A DNA stretch of 25,312 nt from a virus (IMGVR_UViG_3300025120_006058:1-25312); one strand, 5' to 3'. Shown: positions 7,103 to 15,294, counted from the first letter of the stretch. Notes: generated by a model from the letters alone, not told the origin. A program made the numbers and translations.

Positions 7103-9591
7103 CCGAAAAAACTTTCTAGTGAGGCTTGTCGTTCAAAGTTCCATCCGATTGCACTCACTATAAATCTTAATGGATCTAAAAATGATTTCTCGAATTGAGC
7201 GTCATAATCTACATACTGTTTTAAACCAAACTCTCTAGGTAGTTTAGTGGGGAAAGATATAACATCATCTTTAAATGGGTTAGGCATTTTCAATGTTAAG
7301 AATTTAATCTTATCGCCTTCTTTAATAGTTTCATACTTATTTAGCAATTTACTATCTTGTCTTAAATTTAGATTGTAGATCAATGCACCTTTCACATGGC
7401 GAGGGGTACTCTTTCTATAAATGTGTGTATTATCTTGATACTTTAAAAGACCATTAACACTTCTTGGGAAAGATACTTCTTCAACAGGCAGTTCAATAAA
7501 TTCTTTTTTGAATTCATCTATAAACTCTATCAAAGCATTTTCATCTTTAGTCATTATAACTTTTAGTGCCTCTTTAATTTTATCTCTACACGCTTTTGGT
7601 GTAGATGATTTGACTGCCTCAATACCCATAATCTTCAATTTAGGTTCATCATAATCAACACCTTCAGAATTATATACATTAAGAATATATCTTTTCTTAG
7701 CAGTCCAGATACCTTTGTTAGCAATCACTTCTTTATCCATGACCATCTTTTGTTTGTAAGCGTGTGTATAGTCAGCCAACTCTTGATACTTCTCATCAAT
7801 ATATGGTTTAAGTTTCTGATCACAAAATTTATCTAGAATATTTACAGTCTTTTTGATATCATCACCAAGGCCCATTTTCTTAACAACATCACCCATACGA
7901 ATATAGATTGAGTCTGTATCTGAAGCAACAACATAATCTGCCTTTTCAGTTTTCAATAACTTATTAAGATATTCATTGACTCGTCTTTGTATAAATCTAA
8001 TTGAGTATTGACCTGCAAGTGTGATACCTTCAGCCTGTCGAACATCATAGTACCGACAATACTTATTACCGATAGCACCATAGGCACTATTCAATGCAAT
8101 CTTTCTTGCCATTTGAATATTGTTATACTTAGAAATATTATTACTAATAGTTTTATTACCTTTATCTTTTTGTTGTTTCTTTTGCTCAATGATCATCAAC
8201 TTTTTATATTTACTTCTATCTGTATAATACTTCTCCATCAACTCACCTAAGAAACCAGGTTTATCAGTTCTAAATATCGCACCGTTAGGTGTCATAGTTC
8301 TTTTATCAAATGCAGAAAAGTCAACATCACCTTCAAGCATTCTATCTACACTTGCAAGTTCAGGTTGAAAACCTATAATAGTTTCTGGCGATATATTGTA
8401 TTGCATAATCAAATGTGGATACAGACTGTTCAAATCATAACTTACAACCCAATCGTGAAAACCTACAATAGGATCTTTCACATAAGCACCTTCATAACCT
8501 CTAGCGTTTTCGTGATCTTCTTTCTGTGGTACAACAATACCTTTATCTTTTAAGAAATTAAATATGATTGCATCCCACATGGTTACTTGTTGGAATACTT
8601 CTTGAAAATTTACCTTTGCCTCATAGGCCATAGTCAAATGTAATTCAATTAGTTTCATTTTATCTTCCAACTGATCAACTAGTTCTACATCTTGAATATT
8701 ATAATCTACGAATGATTGATAATCATTGGTGTACCATTCTTTGAAACTATCATAAGGATTCTCATCTTTGAAATCACCGAGTTCTACACCAGCAACAAAG
8801 TTAAGTCTATATGATTCTAGTTTTGTGTAAGTGTATTTCTTATACAAGTCTAGATAATCTAAGATTGATACACCAAGAATATCGTAATGTTCTATTTCAC
8901 CACCGAATTGTTTGTTTTGTTTTTTACCTTCAACAACGCCCCAAGGACTTAGTTTCAATGATTCACTTTCGCCGAGTAAATAATTAATACGATTAATTAG
9001 ATAAGGCATATCAAAGAACTTACAGTTCCAACCGGTGACAATATCAGGATCATAGTCTGCCCAGAATTTAATAAATGCTTCTAGTAAAGACTGTTCAGTA
9101 GGAAATTGATGATAGGTTACTTTATCATTATCATTTTTATATTCACCTATACCGAATACGATTATATCCTTTGTTGAATGAGATTTTATGGTAACGCATA
9201 ACAAAGGCTCGATTGCAGTTTTTGGATCAGGAAATCCATTTGCACATTCTGTTTCAATGTCAATAGTAATAGTATTTAATTTAGAAAGATCCCACTCTAT
9301 ATTGCCTTTGAATTCATCTGATATGAAGGCGTGTTGATGTCTAGTATTACCGAAGTATTCAAACCCGGTGACACCATCATATTGCTTCAACCACTCTCTC
9401 GCTTCATATGTAGAATCGAATTTGATTCTCTCACATGGCCGACCATCTAGAGTTTTGTATTTTGTTTCTTTTTTAACTGGTACGAAAAGAGAGGGTTTAT
9501 AACTTATTCGTTTGTGAATTCTTTTACCGTTTACTATGGCACGAACCAATAGACGACCACGGTGTGGTATGACGGATGTGTAGAACTTCAT
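7099..9591 (-). CDS. 43: DNA polymerase, family B, T4 gp43-like
   Basis: The replicative polymerase with 3'-5' proofreading, 830 residues. Exonuclease motifs: Exo I DIE (111-113), Exo II with N189 and D194, Exo III YNIQD (297-301). Polymerase motifs: A DLNSLYP (386-392), B with K497 and NSAYG (501-505), C DTDS (558-561). All catalytic residues are intact. The C-terminus ASLESFFG corresponds to the clamp-binding tail of T4 gp43. It starts at the only sensible ATG, 6 nt after a TATAAT box, with no Shine-Dalgarno, so the mRNA is predicted leaderless. In T4 gp43 represses its own translation via a leader hairpin; no room for such an operator exists downstream of this promoter. Confidence 0.98.
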   Translation of the reverse strand: MKFYTSVIPHRGRLLVRAIVNGKRIHKRISYKPSLFVPVKKETKYKTLDGRPCERIKFDSTYEAREWLKQYDGVTGFEYFGNTRHQHAFISDEFKGNIEWDLSKLNTITIDIETECANGFPDPKTAIEPLLCVTIKSHSTKDIIVFGIGEYKNDNDKVTYHQFPTEQSLLEAFIKFWADYDPDIVTGWNCKFFDMPYLINRINYLLGESESLKLSPWGVVEGKKQNKQFGGEIEHYDILGVSILDYLDLYKKYTYTKLESYRLNFVAGVELGDFKDENPYDSFKEWYTNDYQSFVDYNIQDVELVDQLEDKMKLIELHLTMAYEAKVNFQEVFQQVTMWDAIIFNFLKDKGIVVPQKEDHENARGYEGAYVKDPIVGFHDWVVSYDLNSLYPHLIMQYNISPETIIGFQPELASVDRMLEGDVDFSAFDKRTMTPNGAIFRTDKPGFLGELMEKYYTDRSKYKKLMIIEQKKQQKDKGNKTISNNISKYNNIQMARKIALNSAYGAIGNKYCRYYDVRQAEGITLAGQYSIRFIQRRVNEYLNKLLKTEKADYVVASDTDSIYIRMGDVVKKMGLGDDIKKTVNILDKFCDQKLKPYIDEKYQELADYTHAYKQKMVMDKEVIANKGIWTAKKRYILNVYNSEGVDYDEPKLKIMGIEAVKSSTPKACRDKIKEALKVIMTKDENALIEFIDEFKKEFIELPVEEVSFPRSVNGLLKYQDNTHIYRKSTPRHVKGALIYNLNLRQDSKLLNKYETIKEGDKIKFLTLKMPNPFKDDVISFPTKLPREFGLKQYVDYDAQFEKSFLDPLRFIVSAIGWNFERQASLESFFG

Positions 9592-9597
9592 ATAACT

Positions 9598-9626
9598 ATT
9601 ATAACAAAAATTGACTCAAAAGTCAA
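9598..9626 (-). promoter_or_regulatory. Strong sigma70-like promoter of gp43 with palindrome over the -35 box
   Basis: The minus strand reads TTGACT (9621-9626), a 17-nt spacer, then TATAAT (9598-9603) preceded by TGT (extended -10). Only six bases separate the -10 box from the gp43 ATG at 9591, so the expected start point coincides with the start codon. The -35 box is the left arm of a perfect palindrome, TTGACTTTTGAGTCAA (9611-9626), which could be an operator or a hairpin in read-through RNA. Confidence 0.8.
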
Positions 9627-9629
9627 GGG

Positions 9630-9941
9630 TTATTCCGTGATAAGACCCTTTGGTGTTTGGATTAATCCACTACCAAAATTTTTATTATAATGATTCAATA
9701 GATCAAGACCAGGATCTTCCATTAGAAGAACATCATCTTTCATTATATTAATCTCTCTTGAATCTGTAAATGGGAACCAGGGAGCAAACTGTAATTGTCC
9801 TTGGCCACTTTGACCTTCGCCAACAAAACCTAATGCCATAGGTTTCTCCATAGTATATTTGTCTTTCAACTCACTTACTTTAGCAATTATAAAATCGCCC
9901 ACTTTTAATCGTAGGACTTTCACTTCACTTGTATTAGCCAT
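9630..9941 (-). CDS. Small Sm-like-fold phage protein (tentative)
   Basis: A 103-residue protein rich in predicted beta strands: VKVLRLKVGDFIIAKV, PMALGFV, then a Gln/Gly-rich loop and a Pro/Phe-rich segment. The pattern 'KVGDFIIAKV...' recalls the Sm-like barrel of small phage proteins adjacent to replication genes, but this is a fold impression, not a motif match. The start is supported by AAGGA 6 nt upstream, and its ATG overlaps the stop of the RimK-like gene. It is the last gene of the clamp/clamp-loader operon before the gp43 promoter. Function unknown; RNA or nucleoprotein binding is speculative. Confidence 0.7.
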   Translation of the reverse strand: MANTSEVKVLRLKVGDFIIAKVSELKDKYTMEKPMALGFVGEGQSGQGQLQFAPWFPFTDSREINIMKDDVLLMEDPGLDLLNHYNKNFGSGLIQTPKGLITE

Positions 9942-11344
9942 TATTTTTCCTTTTGTTTTTCAGCAACAAATGGTGTAGTCAATAAGTATTTTCTAGCAGG
10001 ATTAACCATAACATTTAATCGCTTCATAAATTCCCTATCTAATAAGATAGGTGTTCGTTCTGCTCTATCGTCAATCGTAAAGAGAACATTCTCATAGATG
10101 GTGCCTGCGAATTCAACATCTAATTCTATTAGTGGTCGGTCTTCATCATAGTTTCTAAGACCACCCACTTTAATATTGTCCATTTTAATAATGTCAGTTG
10201 TATATTTTTTACCTAATAAGGACCAACTGACTTTCTTACCTTGAATATTTATCTTGTCTCCATGTATAACATTTCGACCACTATTACCTGTATCAAATTT
10301 AGCAACTAAATCTAATCCAGCAATTCTAATCATTTCTTTAAACCCACATTCAACAGGTACATGAACCCAATTATCTCTATCTTCAAAAAATTCTATAATC
10401 TCTTTTGATATATTTCTTTTCGTTGCCTGTTCAACTCCTTCAGTACCAGCAGAAGAGTTTACTTCAATAAAAAATGGTTCGTCTTTTTCTCTATTCTTAG
10501 AAGGTATAAAATCAACACCAGTCCATACACCACCAACTGCCTTTGCAGCCTCAATACATTTTTCGATTTCTAAATCTGTTAACTCTAAATCACTAGCGTC
10601 AGCACCTTGAGATATATTACTTCTAAAGTCACCTTCTAGTACATCCCGTCTCATGGCTGCAATAACTTTACCACCAAGAACATGAACTCTAGCGTCATAG
10701 TCTGTCTTAATAAATTCTTGTAGAAGTAAATCAGAATCTTCATCTTGTTTGTTTAATACTTGTACTAAACTTACTAAAGATTTTTCACTCTCTACGAATA
10801 GAACACCAACACCTTTTGATCCTCTAAGTGTTTTAAGTATGATAGGAAAGTCTGTATCTAATTGTTCAAATGCTTCTTTGACATTATCAGGATCAGTTAT
10901 TAAAACAGTCTTAGGTTGTCTTAACCCTACATCACTAAGTCTTAATGAGGTTCTATACTTATCAGCACAGGTATTAATTGTCTTTCTAGAGTTTACACAT
11001 ACGATACCTGCCTTTTCTAATACAGATACGAGGTCTAACCAAGAGTCTTTTCTAGTTATTGAACCTCTAATAACAGCGACAGTATCTTTGTGTGATACTT
11101 CAAAACCTTTTTTATCATCTTTGTTATGTATTCTACGAACACCATCTTCTAGCGTTGTATAACCACCAGATAATTTATATAGATAATTCTTATAGCCTTT
11201 CTTATCAGCCTCTTCTCTTAATCTATCAGCAGTATGAAACTCCTTTGCCTTTTCTGGCTCGTCTGTAATAATAACTAACCTGAACGCTTTAGATTTACTC
11301 TTCTTCGCTTCTGTTAGATAGTCATTAAACTTAATTGGTTTCAT
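9941..11344 (-). CDS. RimK-like ATP-grasp ligase fused to a retropepsin-like (RimK-associated protease) domain
   Basis: A 467-residue two-domain protein. Residues 20-320 form an ATP-grasp ligase: FPIILKTLRGSKGVGV (167-181) is the ATP-binding lysine/glycine loop, LLLQEFI (207-212) the hinge region, and FFIEVNSSAG (291-300) holds the metal-binding E and N. RimK adds glutamates to the C-terminus of ribosomal protein S6 in bacteria. Residues about 338-460 resemble the RimK-linked aspartyl/zinc protease domain (Pfam PF05618-like): FDTGNSG (DTG 351-353) and PILLDREFM (432-440). In cellular genomes these two domains are often separate neighbouring genes. Substrate unknown; ribosomal protein modification is the leading guess. 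It overlaps regA by 14 nt. Confidence 0.85.
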   Translation of the reverse strand: MKPIKFNDYLTEAKKSKSKAFRLVIITDEPEKAKEFHTADRLREEADKKGYKNYLYKLSGGYTTLEDGVRRIHNKDDKKGFEVSHKDTVAVIRGSITRKDSWLDLVSVLEKAGIVCVNSRKTINTCADKYRTSLRLSDVGLRQPKTVLITDPDNVKEAFEQLDTDFPIILKTLRGSKGVGVLFVESEKSLVSLVQVLNKQDEDSDLLLQEFIKTDYDARVHVLGGKVIAAMRRDVLEGDFRSNISQGADASDLELTDLEIEKCIEAAKAVGGVWTGVDFIPSKNREKDEPFFIEVNSSAGTEGVEQATKRNISKEIIEFFEDRDNWVHVPVECGFKEMIRIAGLDLVAKFDTGNSGRNVIHGDKINIQGKKVSWSLLGKKYTTDIIKMDNIKVGGLRNYDEDRPLIELDVEFAGTIYENVLFTIDDRAERTPILLDREFMKRLNVMVNPARKYLLTTPFVAEKQKEK

Positions 11345-11750
11345 CTACCTTTTTACCTATGTTATACTTAGTCTCTAATGTCCAGTTAGCTTTATCTTTA
11401 AATGCAATAACTTTTATTTGAGACAATGGTGCTTTATCGTTAGCAACATCAGGACTAATCATACTAATTAATCCCCAATCAGCAAGTAGCTGTGTAATTG
11501 TATTTCTTCTTTGTATATCGTTGTCAGATAAATTACTATGTTTACCATCTAGGGCAAATAGTTCTTTAAAATGTACTATGAAATATCGGCCTTGTTTATG
11601 TAATATATGGCACGATTGAAATAGTTTTTTGTCTTTTCTAGACGCCACACCAATTCTTGTTAGTGTTTCTCGAACCTTCAGGAAATCATCTGGTTCTTTT
11701 AAAGAGACCTCGAGCATACTCTCTGGACTCCATTGTATATCTTCACTCAT
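11331..11750 (-). CDS. regA: Translational repressor RegA
   Basis: A 139-residue homologue of T4 RegA, an RNA-binding protein that represses translation of many early phage mRNAs by binding near their start codons. From memory of T4 RegA, the segments KEPDDFLKVRETLTRIGVA, DKKLFQSCHILHKQGRYFIVHFKE and LLADWGLI match closely. The protein has about 11 extra N-terminal residues relative to T4. The ATG at 11750 is kept because GGTGGA stands 5 nt upstream, although ATG at 11717 would match the T4 length. It overlaps gp62 by 4 nt, conserving the T4 order 45-44-62-regA with insertions. Confidence 0.95.
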   Translation of the reverse strand: MSEDIQWSPESMLEVSLKEPDDFLKVRETLTRIGVASRKDKKLFQSCHILHKQGRYFIVHFKELFALDGKHSNLSDNDIQRRNTITQLLADWGLISMISPDVANDKAPLSQIKVIAFKDKANWTLETKYNIGKKVDETN

Positions 11751-12142
11751 TTTGTTCCACCTTTAAATAATTTTTCTTTAATAATATTAATTTGTTCCTT
11801 AGAGAGGATCTTTAAAGCGTCTTTTGCTTTATCATTACTGTACCCATAATACTCTTTTACCAAATCAATGTCTTTCAATTTAGACGCTCTTATGAACGGA
11901 CTAAATCGTTTCTTTTTTCTAACACTATTTATATAAAATTGAAACTGAATATCTTTGTCAAGGTGGTGACTTCGATTCATTTCATTGGATAACATAAGAG
12001 TATCTGGGAATGCAGACATAATCTTATTGGTGATATAGGCAGGATATTTCTTTGCCCACATCTGATCGTCTGATTTAACCAGGTCTTCTTTTGTGTAATT
12101 GATTGCGTTAAGGTAGTGTTTTAACTCATAGGGATTTGACAT
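11747..12142 (-). CDS. 62: Clamp loader small subunit gp62
   Basis: A 131-residue protein between gp44/accessory genes and regA, the conserved position of gp62, which with gp44 loads the gp45 clamp onto DNA. The central segment (FPDTLMLSNEMN) and IRASKLKDIDLVKEYYGYSNDKAKDALKIL fit the short gp62 type of T4-like cyanophages; T4 gp62 is about 187 residues. No catalytic motif is expected, since ATP hydrolysis is by gp44. It overlaps the peroxiredoxin gene by 17 nt. The coding sequence contains a TATAAATA box at 11926-11933 inside a 17-mer also found at the promoter at 1303-1319. Confidence 0.85.
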   Translation of the reverse strand: MSNPYELKHYLNAINYTKEDLVKSDDQMWAKKYPAYITNKIMSAFPDTLMLSNEMNRSHHLDKDIQFQFYINSVRKKKRFSPFIRASKLKDIDLVKEYYGYSNDKAKDALKILSKEQINIIKEKLFKGGTK

Positions 12143-12629
12143 AATCTAATATCTTTTCTGGTGTTGACTCTTCATATGGATCTTCATCAGCACTTGTATT
12201 ATTTATGCCAGGCTCTATAAACATTTTCTTCACGATACCATTAACTATATATGAAGAATATCTCCATGATCTTTGACCAAAATTCTGTGCTGGTTTATCA
12301 ACCAACATTCCTAATTGTCTAGTTATGGAACCACTGCCGTCAGGTAATAGTGTAATCTTTTTTAGGCCTAAATCTTTACCCCAAGCATTCATAACAAAGT
12401 GATCATTGACTGATATACAATAGACATCATCAACTTTATTTGTATCTATAAATTGCTCATACATATCTTCGTATGCAGGTAATTGCTTACTCGAGCAGGT
12501 CGGTGTAAATGCACCAGGTAATCCAAACATAACTATTCGTTTGCCAGCAAATACTGCTGACATATCTGTTTCGGTTACTAATTCGTCTTTGAATAATATT
12601 CTATTATCAAATAATTTCACATCTTGCAT
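12126..12629 (-). CDS. Peroxiredoxin (Prx5-like, AhpC/TSA family)
   Basis: A 167-residue thiol peroxidase that should reduce hydrogen peroxide or alkyl hydroperoxides. The peroxidatic cysteine is Cys45 in PGAFTPTC (residues 38-45), the hallmark of the Prx5 subfamily, followed by SSKQLPAY. The Arg needed in the active site is probably in QRSWRYSS near residue 120. The length fits Prx5 (about 160). The gene lies between SCP2-like and gp62 genes, in a replication operon, and probably protects phage replication from oxidative stress in the host; this is inference. No signal peptide, so cytoplasmic. Confidence 0.9.
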   Translation of the reverse strand: MQDVKLFDNRILFKDELVTETDMSAVFAGKRIVMFGLPGAFTPTCSSKQLPAYEDMYEQFIDTNKVDDVYCISVNDHFVMNAWGKDLGLKKITLLPDGSGSITRQLGMLVDKPAQNFGQRSWRYSSYIVNGIVKKMFIEPGINNTSADEDPYEESTPEKILDYVKSL

Positions 12630-12643
12630 TATATAATCTTTCT

Positions 12644-12955
12644 TTATTTTACTGAATCAAAAACAGTTCCTAGTCTTGCAATAGTTTCTGCCTCACCTTG
12701 AAGTTTAATTCTACCATTTAAAACCTCTGTTGTTGAATCTGTTTCTTTGTTTTTTAATTTCTCCCAAGTTTCTACTGACATTACCACGGTGCAGTTAGCG
12801 TCTTTATCCTCATCGGAAACACTTGCCGAATCAGTCGACCCGTCTATATAAACAATGCCTGGTTCAAAATCAAATTTTACAGTACCATCTAGTGATAAAC
12901 TTTTTCCGTTAAGAGCTGTAGCCAGTTCATTTCTTATACTGTTTGCGTCTGCCAT
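12644..12955 (-). CDS. SCP2-like (sterol carrier domain) small protein
   Basis: A 103-residue single-domain protein resembling the SCP2 sterol-transfer fold. The pattern includes GTVKFDFEPGIVYIDG, the middle strand DANCTVVMSVETWEKL and the C-terminal LNGRIKLQGEAETIARLGTVF, close to the family's 'G.hkheGD...a..h' ending. The fold binds hydrophobic ligands such as lipids; the ligand here is unknown. AAGGAG 5 nt before the ATG is a strong ribosome site. It follows gp44 by 9 nt in the same operon. Confidence 0.8.
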   Translation of the reverse strand: MADANSIRNELATALNGKSLSLDGTVKFDFEPGIVYIDGSTDSASVSDEDKDANCTVVMSVETWEKLKNKETDSTTEVLNGRIKLQGEAETIARLGTVFDSVK

Positions 12956-12964
12956 AGTTTCTCC

Positions 12965-13900
12965 TTATTTAAATTTGCATTGACTCATAATTTCAGTCAA
13001 GCAGGCAACAAGATTAATCTCTTGATCTGCCACAAAAGCAGACTTGTATGAATAGTCTGCCAATATTAATACAGCGTGAGGTATAGTTTCTGATTCTAAG
13101 TTCTCATACATTGTATCATATATTCGTCTGAATACTACAACTGGATCATTATCTAGATTGTTGACTACCCACTTTCTCATATTGGTAAAGTCTTTTTCTT
13201 TTAATAATAATATTAGTTTGTTTAAGTTATCATCTGAAATATTTGCTAGTATACCTGTATCTATCTTACCACTTACAGAATATCTTTGTAATTCATTTAG
13301 TATTCTTCGATAGTCAGGAAAATGTTTGTTAATAAGTTCAGCAACAACTGCCTCATCAAAAGGTATAGTTTGCTCTTTAAGAATAATGCCAACCTTTTGA
13401 AACAGCTTACTTGCAAGGACTGGTCTATCTTTATTAGCAATCTTGAAATCTATTGTTGAAAATCTACTATGTAGTGGTTCAATCAGTCTATTCTTGAAAT
13501 TACAAGTAAGAATAAATCTACAATTCTTGTGGAACTCTTCTATGAAACCACGCATAGCAGGTTGAGTCGATTGTGGGTTTAGATAATCTGCCTCATCTAG
13601 TATAACAACCTTCTTACCACCTGATAATGATACCGTGGAGGCGAAGTTTTTGATCTTGGTTCGAAGTGTGTCAATACCAGATTCTTCAGAACCGTTGATA
13701 AACATATAGTCAGCATTCATCTGCTCACACAATGCTCTTGCAACGGTAGTCTTACCACACCCAGGAGGACCTGCAAGTAGTAAGTTTGATATCTCACCTC
13801 TATCTACAAAGGACTGAAAGGTCTCTTTGAGATCCGTTGGTAAGATACATTCATCAATAGTTTGTGGTCGATACTGTTCGACCCATAAGAAATCACTCAT
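12965..13900 (-). CDS. 44: Clamp loader ATPase subunit gp44 (AAA+)
   Basis: A 311-residue AAA+ ATPase of the RFC/gp44 family that opens and loads the gp45 sliding clamp. Walker A GPPGCGKT (44-51), the DEAD form of Walker B (VVILDEADYL, DEAD at 102-105), sensor 1 LTCNF (131-135) and the RFC-type arginine finger in HSRF are all present. VEQYRPQTIDECILP at the N-terminus is typical of RFC small subunits. The length equals T4 gp44 (319). It overlaps the start-side neighbour by 4 nt. Confidence 0.95.
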   Translation of the reverse strand: MSDFLWVEQYRPQTIDECILPTDLKETFQSFVDRGEISNLLLAGPPGCGKTTVARALCEQMNADYMFINGSEESGIDTLRTKIKNFASTVSLSGGKKVVILDEADYLNPQSTQPAMRGFIEEFHKNCRFILTCNFKNRLIEPLHSRFSTIDFKIANKDRPVLASKLFQKVGIILKEQTIPFDEAVVAELINKHFPDYRRILNELQRYSVSGKIDTGILANISDDNLNKLILLLKEKDFTNMRKWVVNNLDNDPVVVFRRIYDTMYENLESETIPHAVLILADYSYKSAFVADQEINLVACLTEIMSQCKFK

Positions 13901-14184
13901 TCGTGTTCGCCACCAGTACCTCTAAGACTTGTACTAACTCGTTCAGTCTGTACTTGCTTGAAATAGTATGCTGTTAGAAATATAGCTGCAACCAATAAGG
14001 CATGAGCTAGTGCTGATATACCAAAGGCATAGATGCTCTCTACAATGTAAATCCCAAATACAGCAGACCACATCCATGCTAATATTTGCATAGACATTAG
14101 TTTCACTTGCATAGGTGCTTTACTAAGAGCATTTATCCTATCATTCATAATGATATCCCAATAGTTTTTCATATTAGTTATCAT
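13897..14184 (-). CDS. Two-helix membrane protein in the clamp operon
   Basis: A 95-residue protein with two hydrophobic segments (about residues 31-53 and 57-76) and a hydrophilic Arg/Glu-containing tail (KQVQTERVSTSLRGTGGEHE). The start is uncertain: the ATG at 14184 overlaps the previous stop, while ATG 39 nt downstream (14145, MNDRINALSK) has GGGA upstream. No family is named with confidence. Its position between gp44 and gp45 suggests nothing beyond co-expression; membrane anchoring of the replisome is conjecture. Confidence 0.7.
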   Translation of the reverse strand: MITNMKNYWDIIMNDRINALSKAPMQVKLMSMQILAWMWSAVFGIYIVESIYAFGISALAHALLVAAIFLTAYYFKQVQTERVSTSLRGTGGEHE

Positions 14185-14368
14185 ATAATGCTACTAGCGT
14201 TCTATACTTACTTTGTGCCTTTGCTAGTGCTTCTACTTTCTTTTCAACTGTTTCAATATAGTCAATGTGTTCAGCAACACCTTGTGGGTTGTCAAAGAAT
14301 GTTTTTAATTCTGCCTTACCCATTTCGATATCTGCTTCAACTTTTTTTATTAGTGCTTCTTTAATCAT
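14174..14368 (-). CDS. Unknown 64-aa helical protein downstream of gp45
   Basis: A 64-residue, almost entirely helical, charged protein: an N-terminal helix rich in K/E, then EHIDYIETVEKKVEALAKAQSKYRTLVALYDN, which looks like a short coiled coil. It overlaps gp45 by 8 nt and the membrane protein gene by 11 nt. I recall small conserved helical proteins at this place in T4-like cyanophages, but no function is assigned. Overlap architecture and coding-like composition support it as a real gene. Confidence 0.75.
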   Translation of the reverse strand: MIKEALIKKVEADIEMGKAELKTFFDNPQGVAEHIDYIETVEKKVEALAKAQSKYRTLVALYDN

Positions 14369-15041
14369 TTTTTACCTTACTATCTGGTTCTAGTGCAATC
14401 CAATATTCAATTGGTTTCACTTTGTTTTTAAAGTGTGATATTGATTTACTTGATACGGCAACATCATAATCACCTGATACGATTTTTAAATTCTCAATCT
14501 TGAAATTAAAAGTAAAATCAGCAGCCGCTTCAGTACCTACAAATTCTTCATATGAATTAGAAGAATTCTTTTTATCGTGTACTTTAAGAATTACATCTTG
14601 ACCTTTAACACCAACTAGTGATAGATCAGGCAACTTCATAATCGCAGCCATCTTCATAAGTTTAGCAAGTATGTCATTCTTTAATTCAAAAGAAACTTCA
14701 GCGTCTGGCATTATTACATCTTTTTGAGGAGATACAACTACACTTTCATCTGAAAAGAAATATTTTGCTTTAGACTTTGATCCTTCAGAACCAACTGTCA
14801 TAAATTTTTCATTAGCCATATCGATATCTGGTTTATCTATTGCAGACACAATGCCTAATAATTCTGATAGATCATATATAGCAAATTGTTTATCAAATGC
14901 TTCTGATATCGTTGCCTTTGCTAGTATGTTCTTCATTGTTGAGATAGTGGATAATTCACTACCTGGTTTCACTAGAATATTTGTATTGATCTCCGAAAAG
15001 TTTTTCAATACTTCTAATGTTTGGTCACTTATTTTCATCAT
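14361..15041 (-). CDS. 45: Sliding clamp gp45 (DNA polymerase processivity factor)
   Basis: A roughly 226-residue homologue of T4 gp45 (228), the trimeric ring that tethers polymerase to DNA and in T4 also activates late transcription. The N-terminus MKISDQTLEVLKNFSEINTNILVKPG matches T4 gp45's MKLSKDTxxLLKNFxxIN as I recall it. Two clamp-like halves rich in alternating beta strands follow. The frame extends to an ATG at 15053, but GAGG at 6-9 nt favours ATG 15041 or the adjacent 15038; the latter best fits T4. It is the first replication gene after the hairpin-rich leader and overlaps the DUF3310 gene. Confidence 0.92.
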   Translation of the reverse strand: MMKISDQTLEVLKNFSEINTNILVKPGSELSTISTMKNILAKATISEAFDKQFAIYDLSELLGIVSAIDKPDIDMANEKFMTVGSEGSKSKAKYFFSDESVVVSPQKDVIMPDAEVSFELKNDILAKLMKMAAIMKLPDLSLVGVKGQDVILKVHDKKNSSNSYEEFVGTEAAADFTFNFKIENLKIVSGDYDVAVSSKSISHFKNKVKPIEYWIALEPDSKVKND

Positions 15042-15294
15042 TTGATTCCTCACTCATTAATAATATAATATAATGCACCGCCTTTAATAGGTCGTTGCGA
15101 TTATAACCATTCTTCTTACCATACCTACACAAATATTTAATTGCATTGGCCTGACAAAAATCTTTATTGATATCCAAATGTCTCAAGATATCTTGGACTT
15201 GGAAACCTTCATCTGTCGTTGAATAGTGTTGAGTATAGGTTGACTCAACATAGGACTTTACTTCATTTATAATTTTATCTTCTTTGTATTTCAT
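15025..15294 (-). CDS. DUF3310-like small phage protein
   Basis: An 89-residue protein matching the pattern of the phage family DUF3310 (SaV-like): after a charged N-terminus it has VQDILRHLDINKDFCQANAIKYLCRYGKKNGYNRNDLLKAVHYIILL, where the family typically shows 'dfa.GNaiKYl.RagkKng..dL.KA..Yi'. The function is unknown. The frame can be extended to ATG 15309, but GAGG spaced 5-6 nt before ATG 15294 favours the shorter form. It is preceded by about 120 nt of structured, non-coding sequence and is the first gene of the gp45 operon. Confidence 0.8.
   Translation of the reverse strand: MKYKEDKIINEVKSYVESTYTQHYSTTDEGFQVQDILRHLDINKDFCQANAIKYLCRYGKKNGYNRNDLLKAVHYIILLMSEESNDENK

Noticed and set aside
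8008-8553. Plus-strand open frames opposite the DNA polymerase gene
   Set aside because: They lie entirely inside gp43 on the other strand, lack ribosome sites and have hydrophobic, low-complexity products typical of AT-rich antisense frames.
10749-11162. 137-codon plus-strand frame
   Set aside because: Fully antisense to the ATP-grasp domain, with no ribosome site and a Ser/Thr/Leu-rich product without recognisable features.
13981-14364. Plus-strand 85-codon frame
   Set aside because: Antisense to three overlapping minus-strand genes; Leu/Phe-rich product without a ribosome site.
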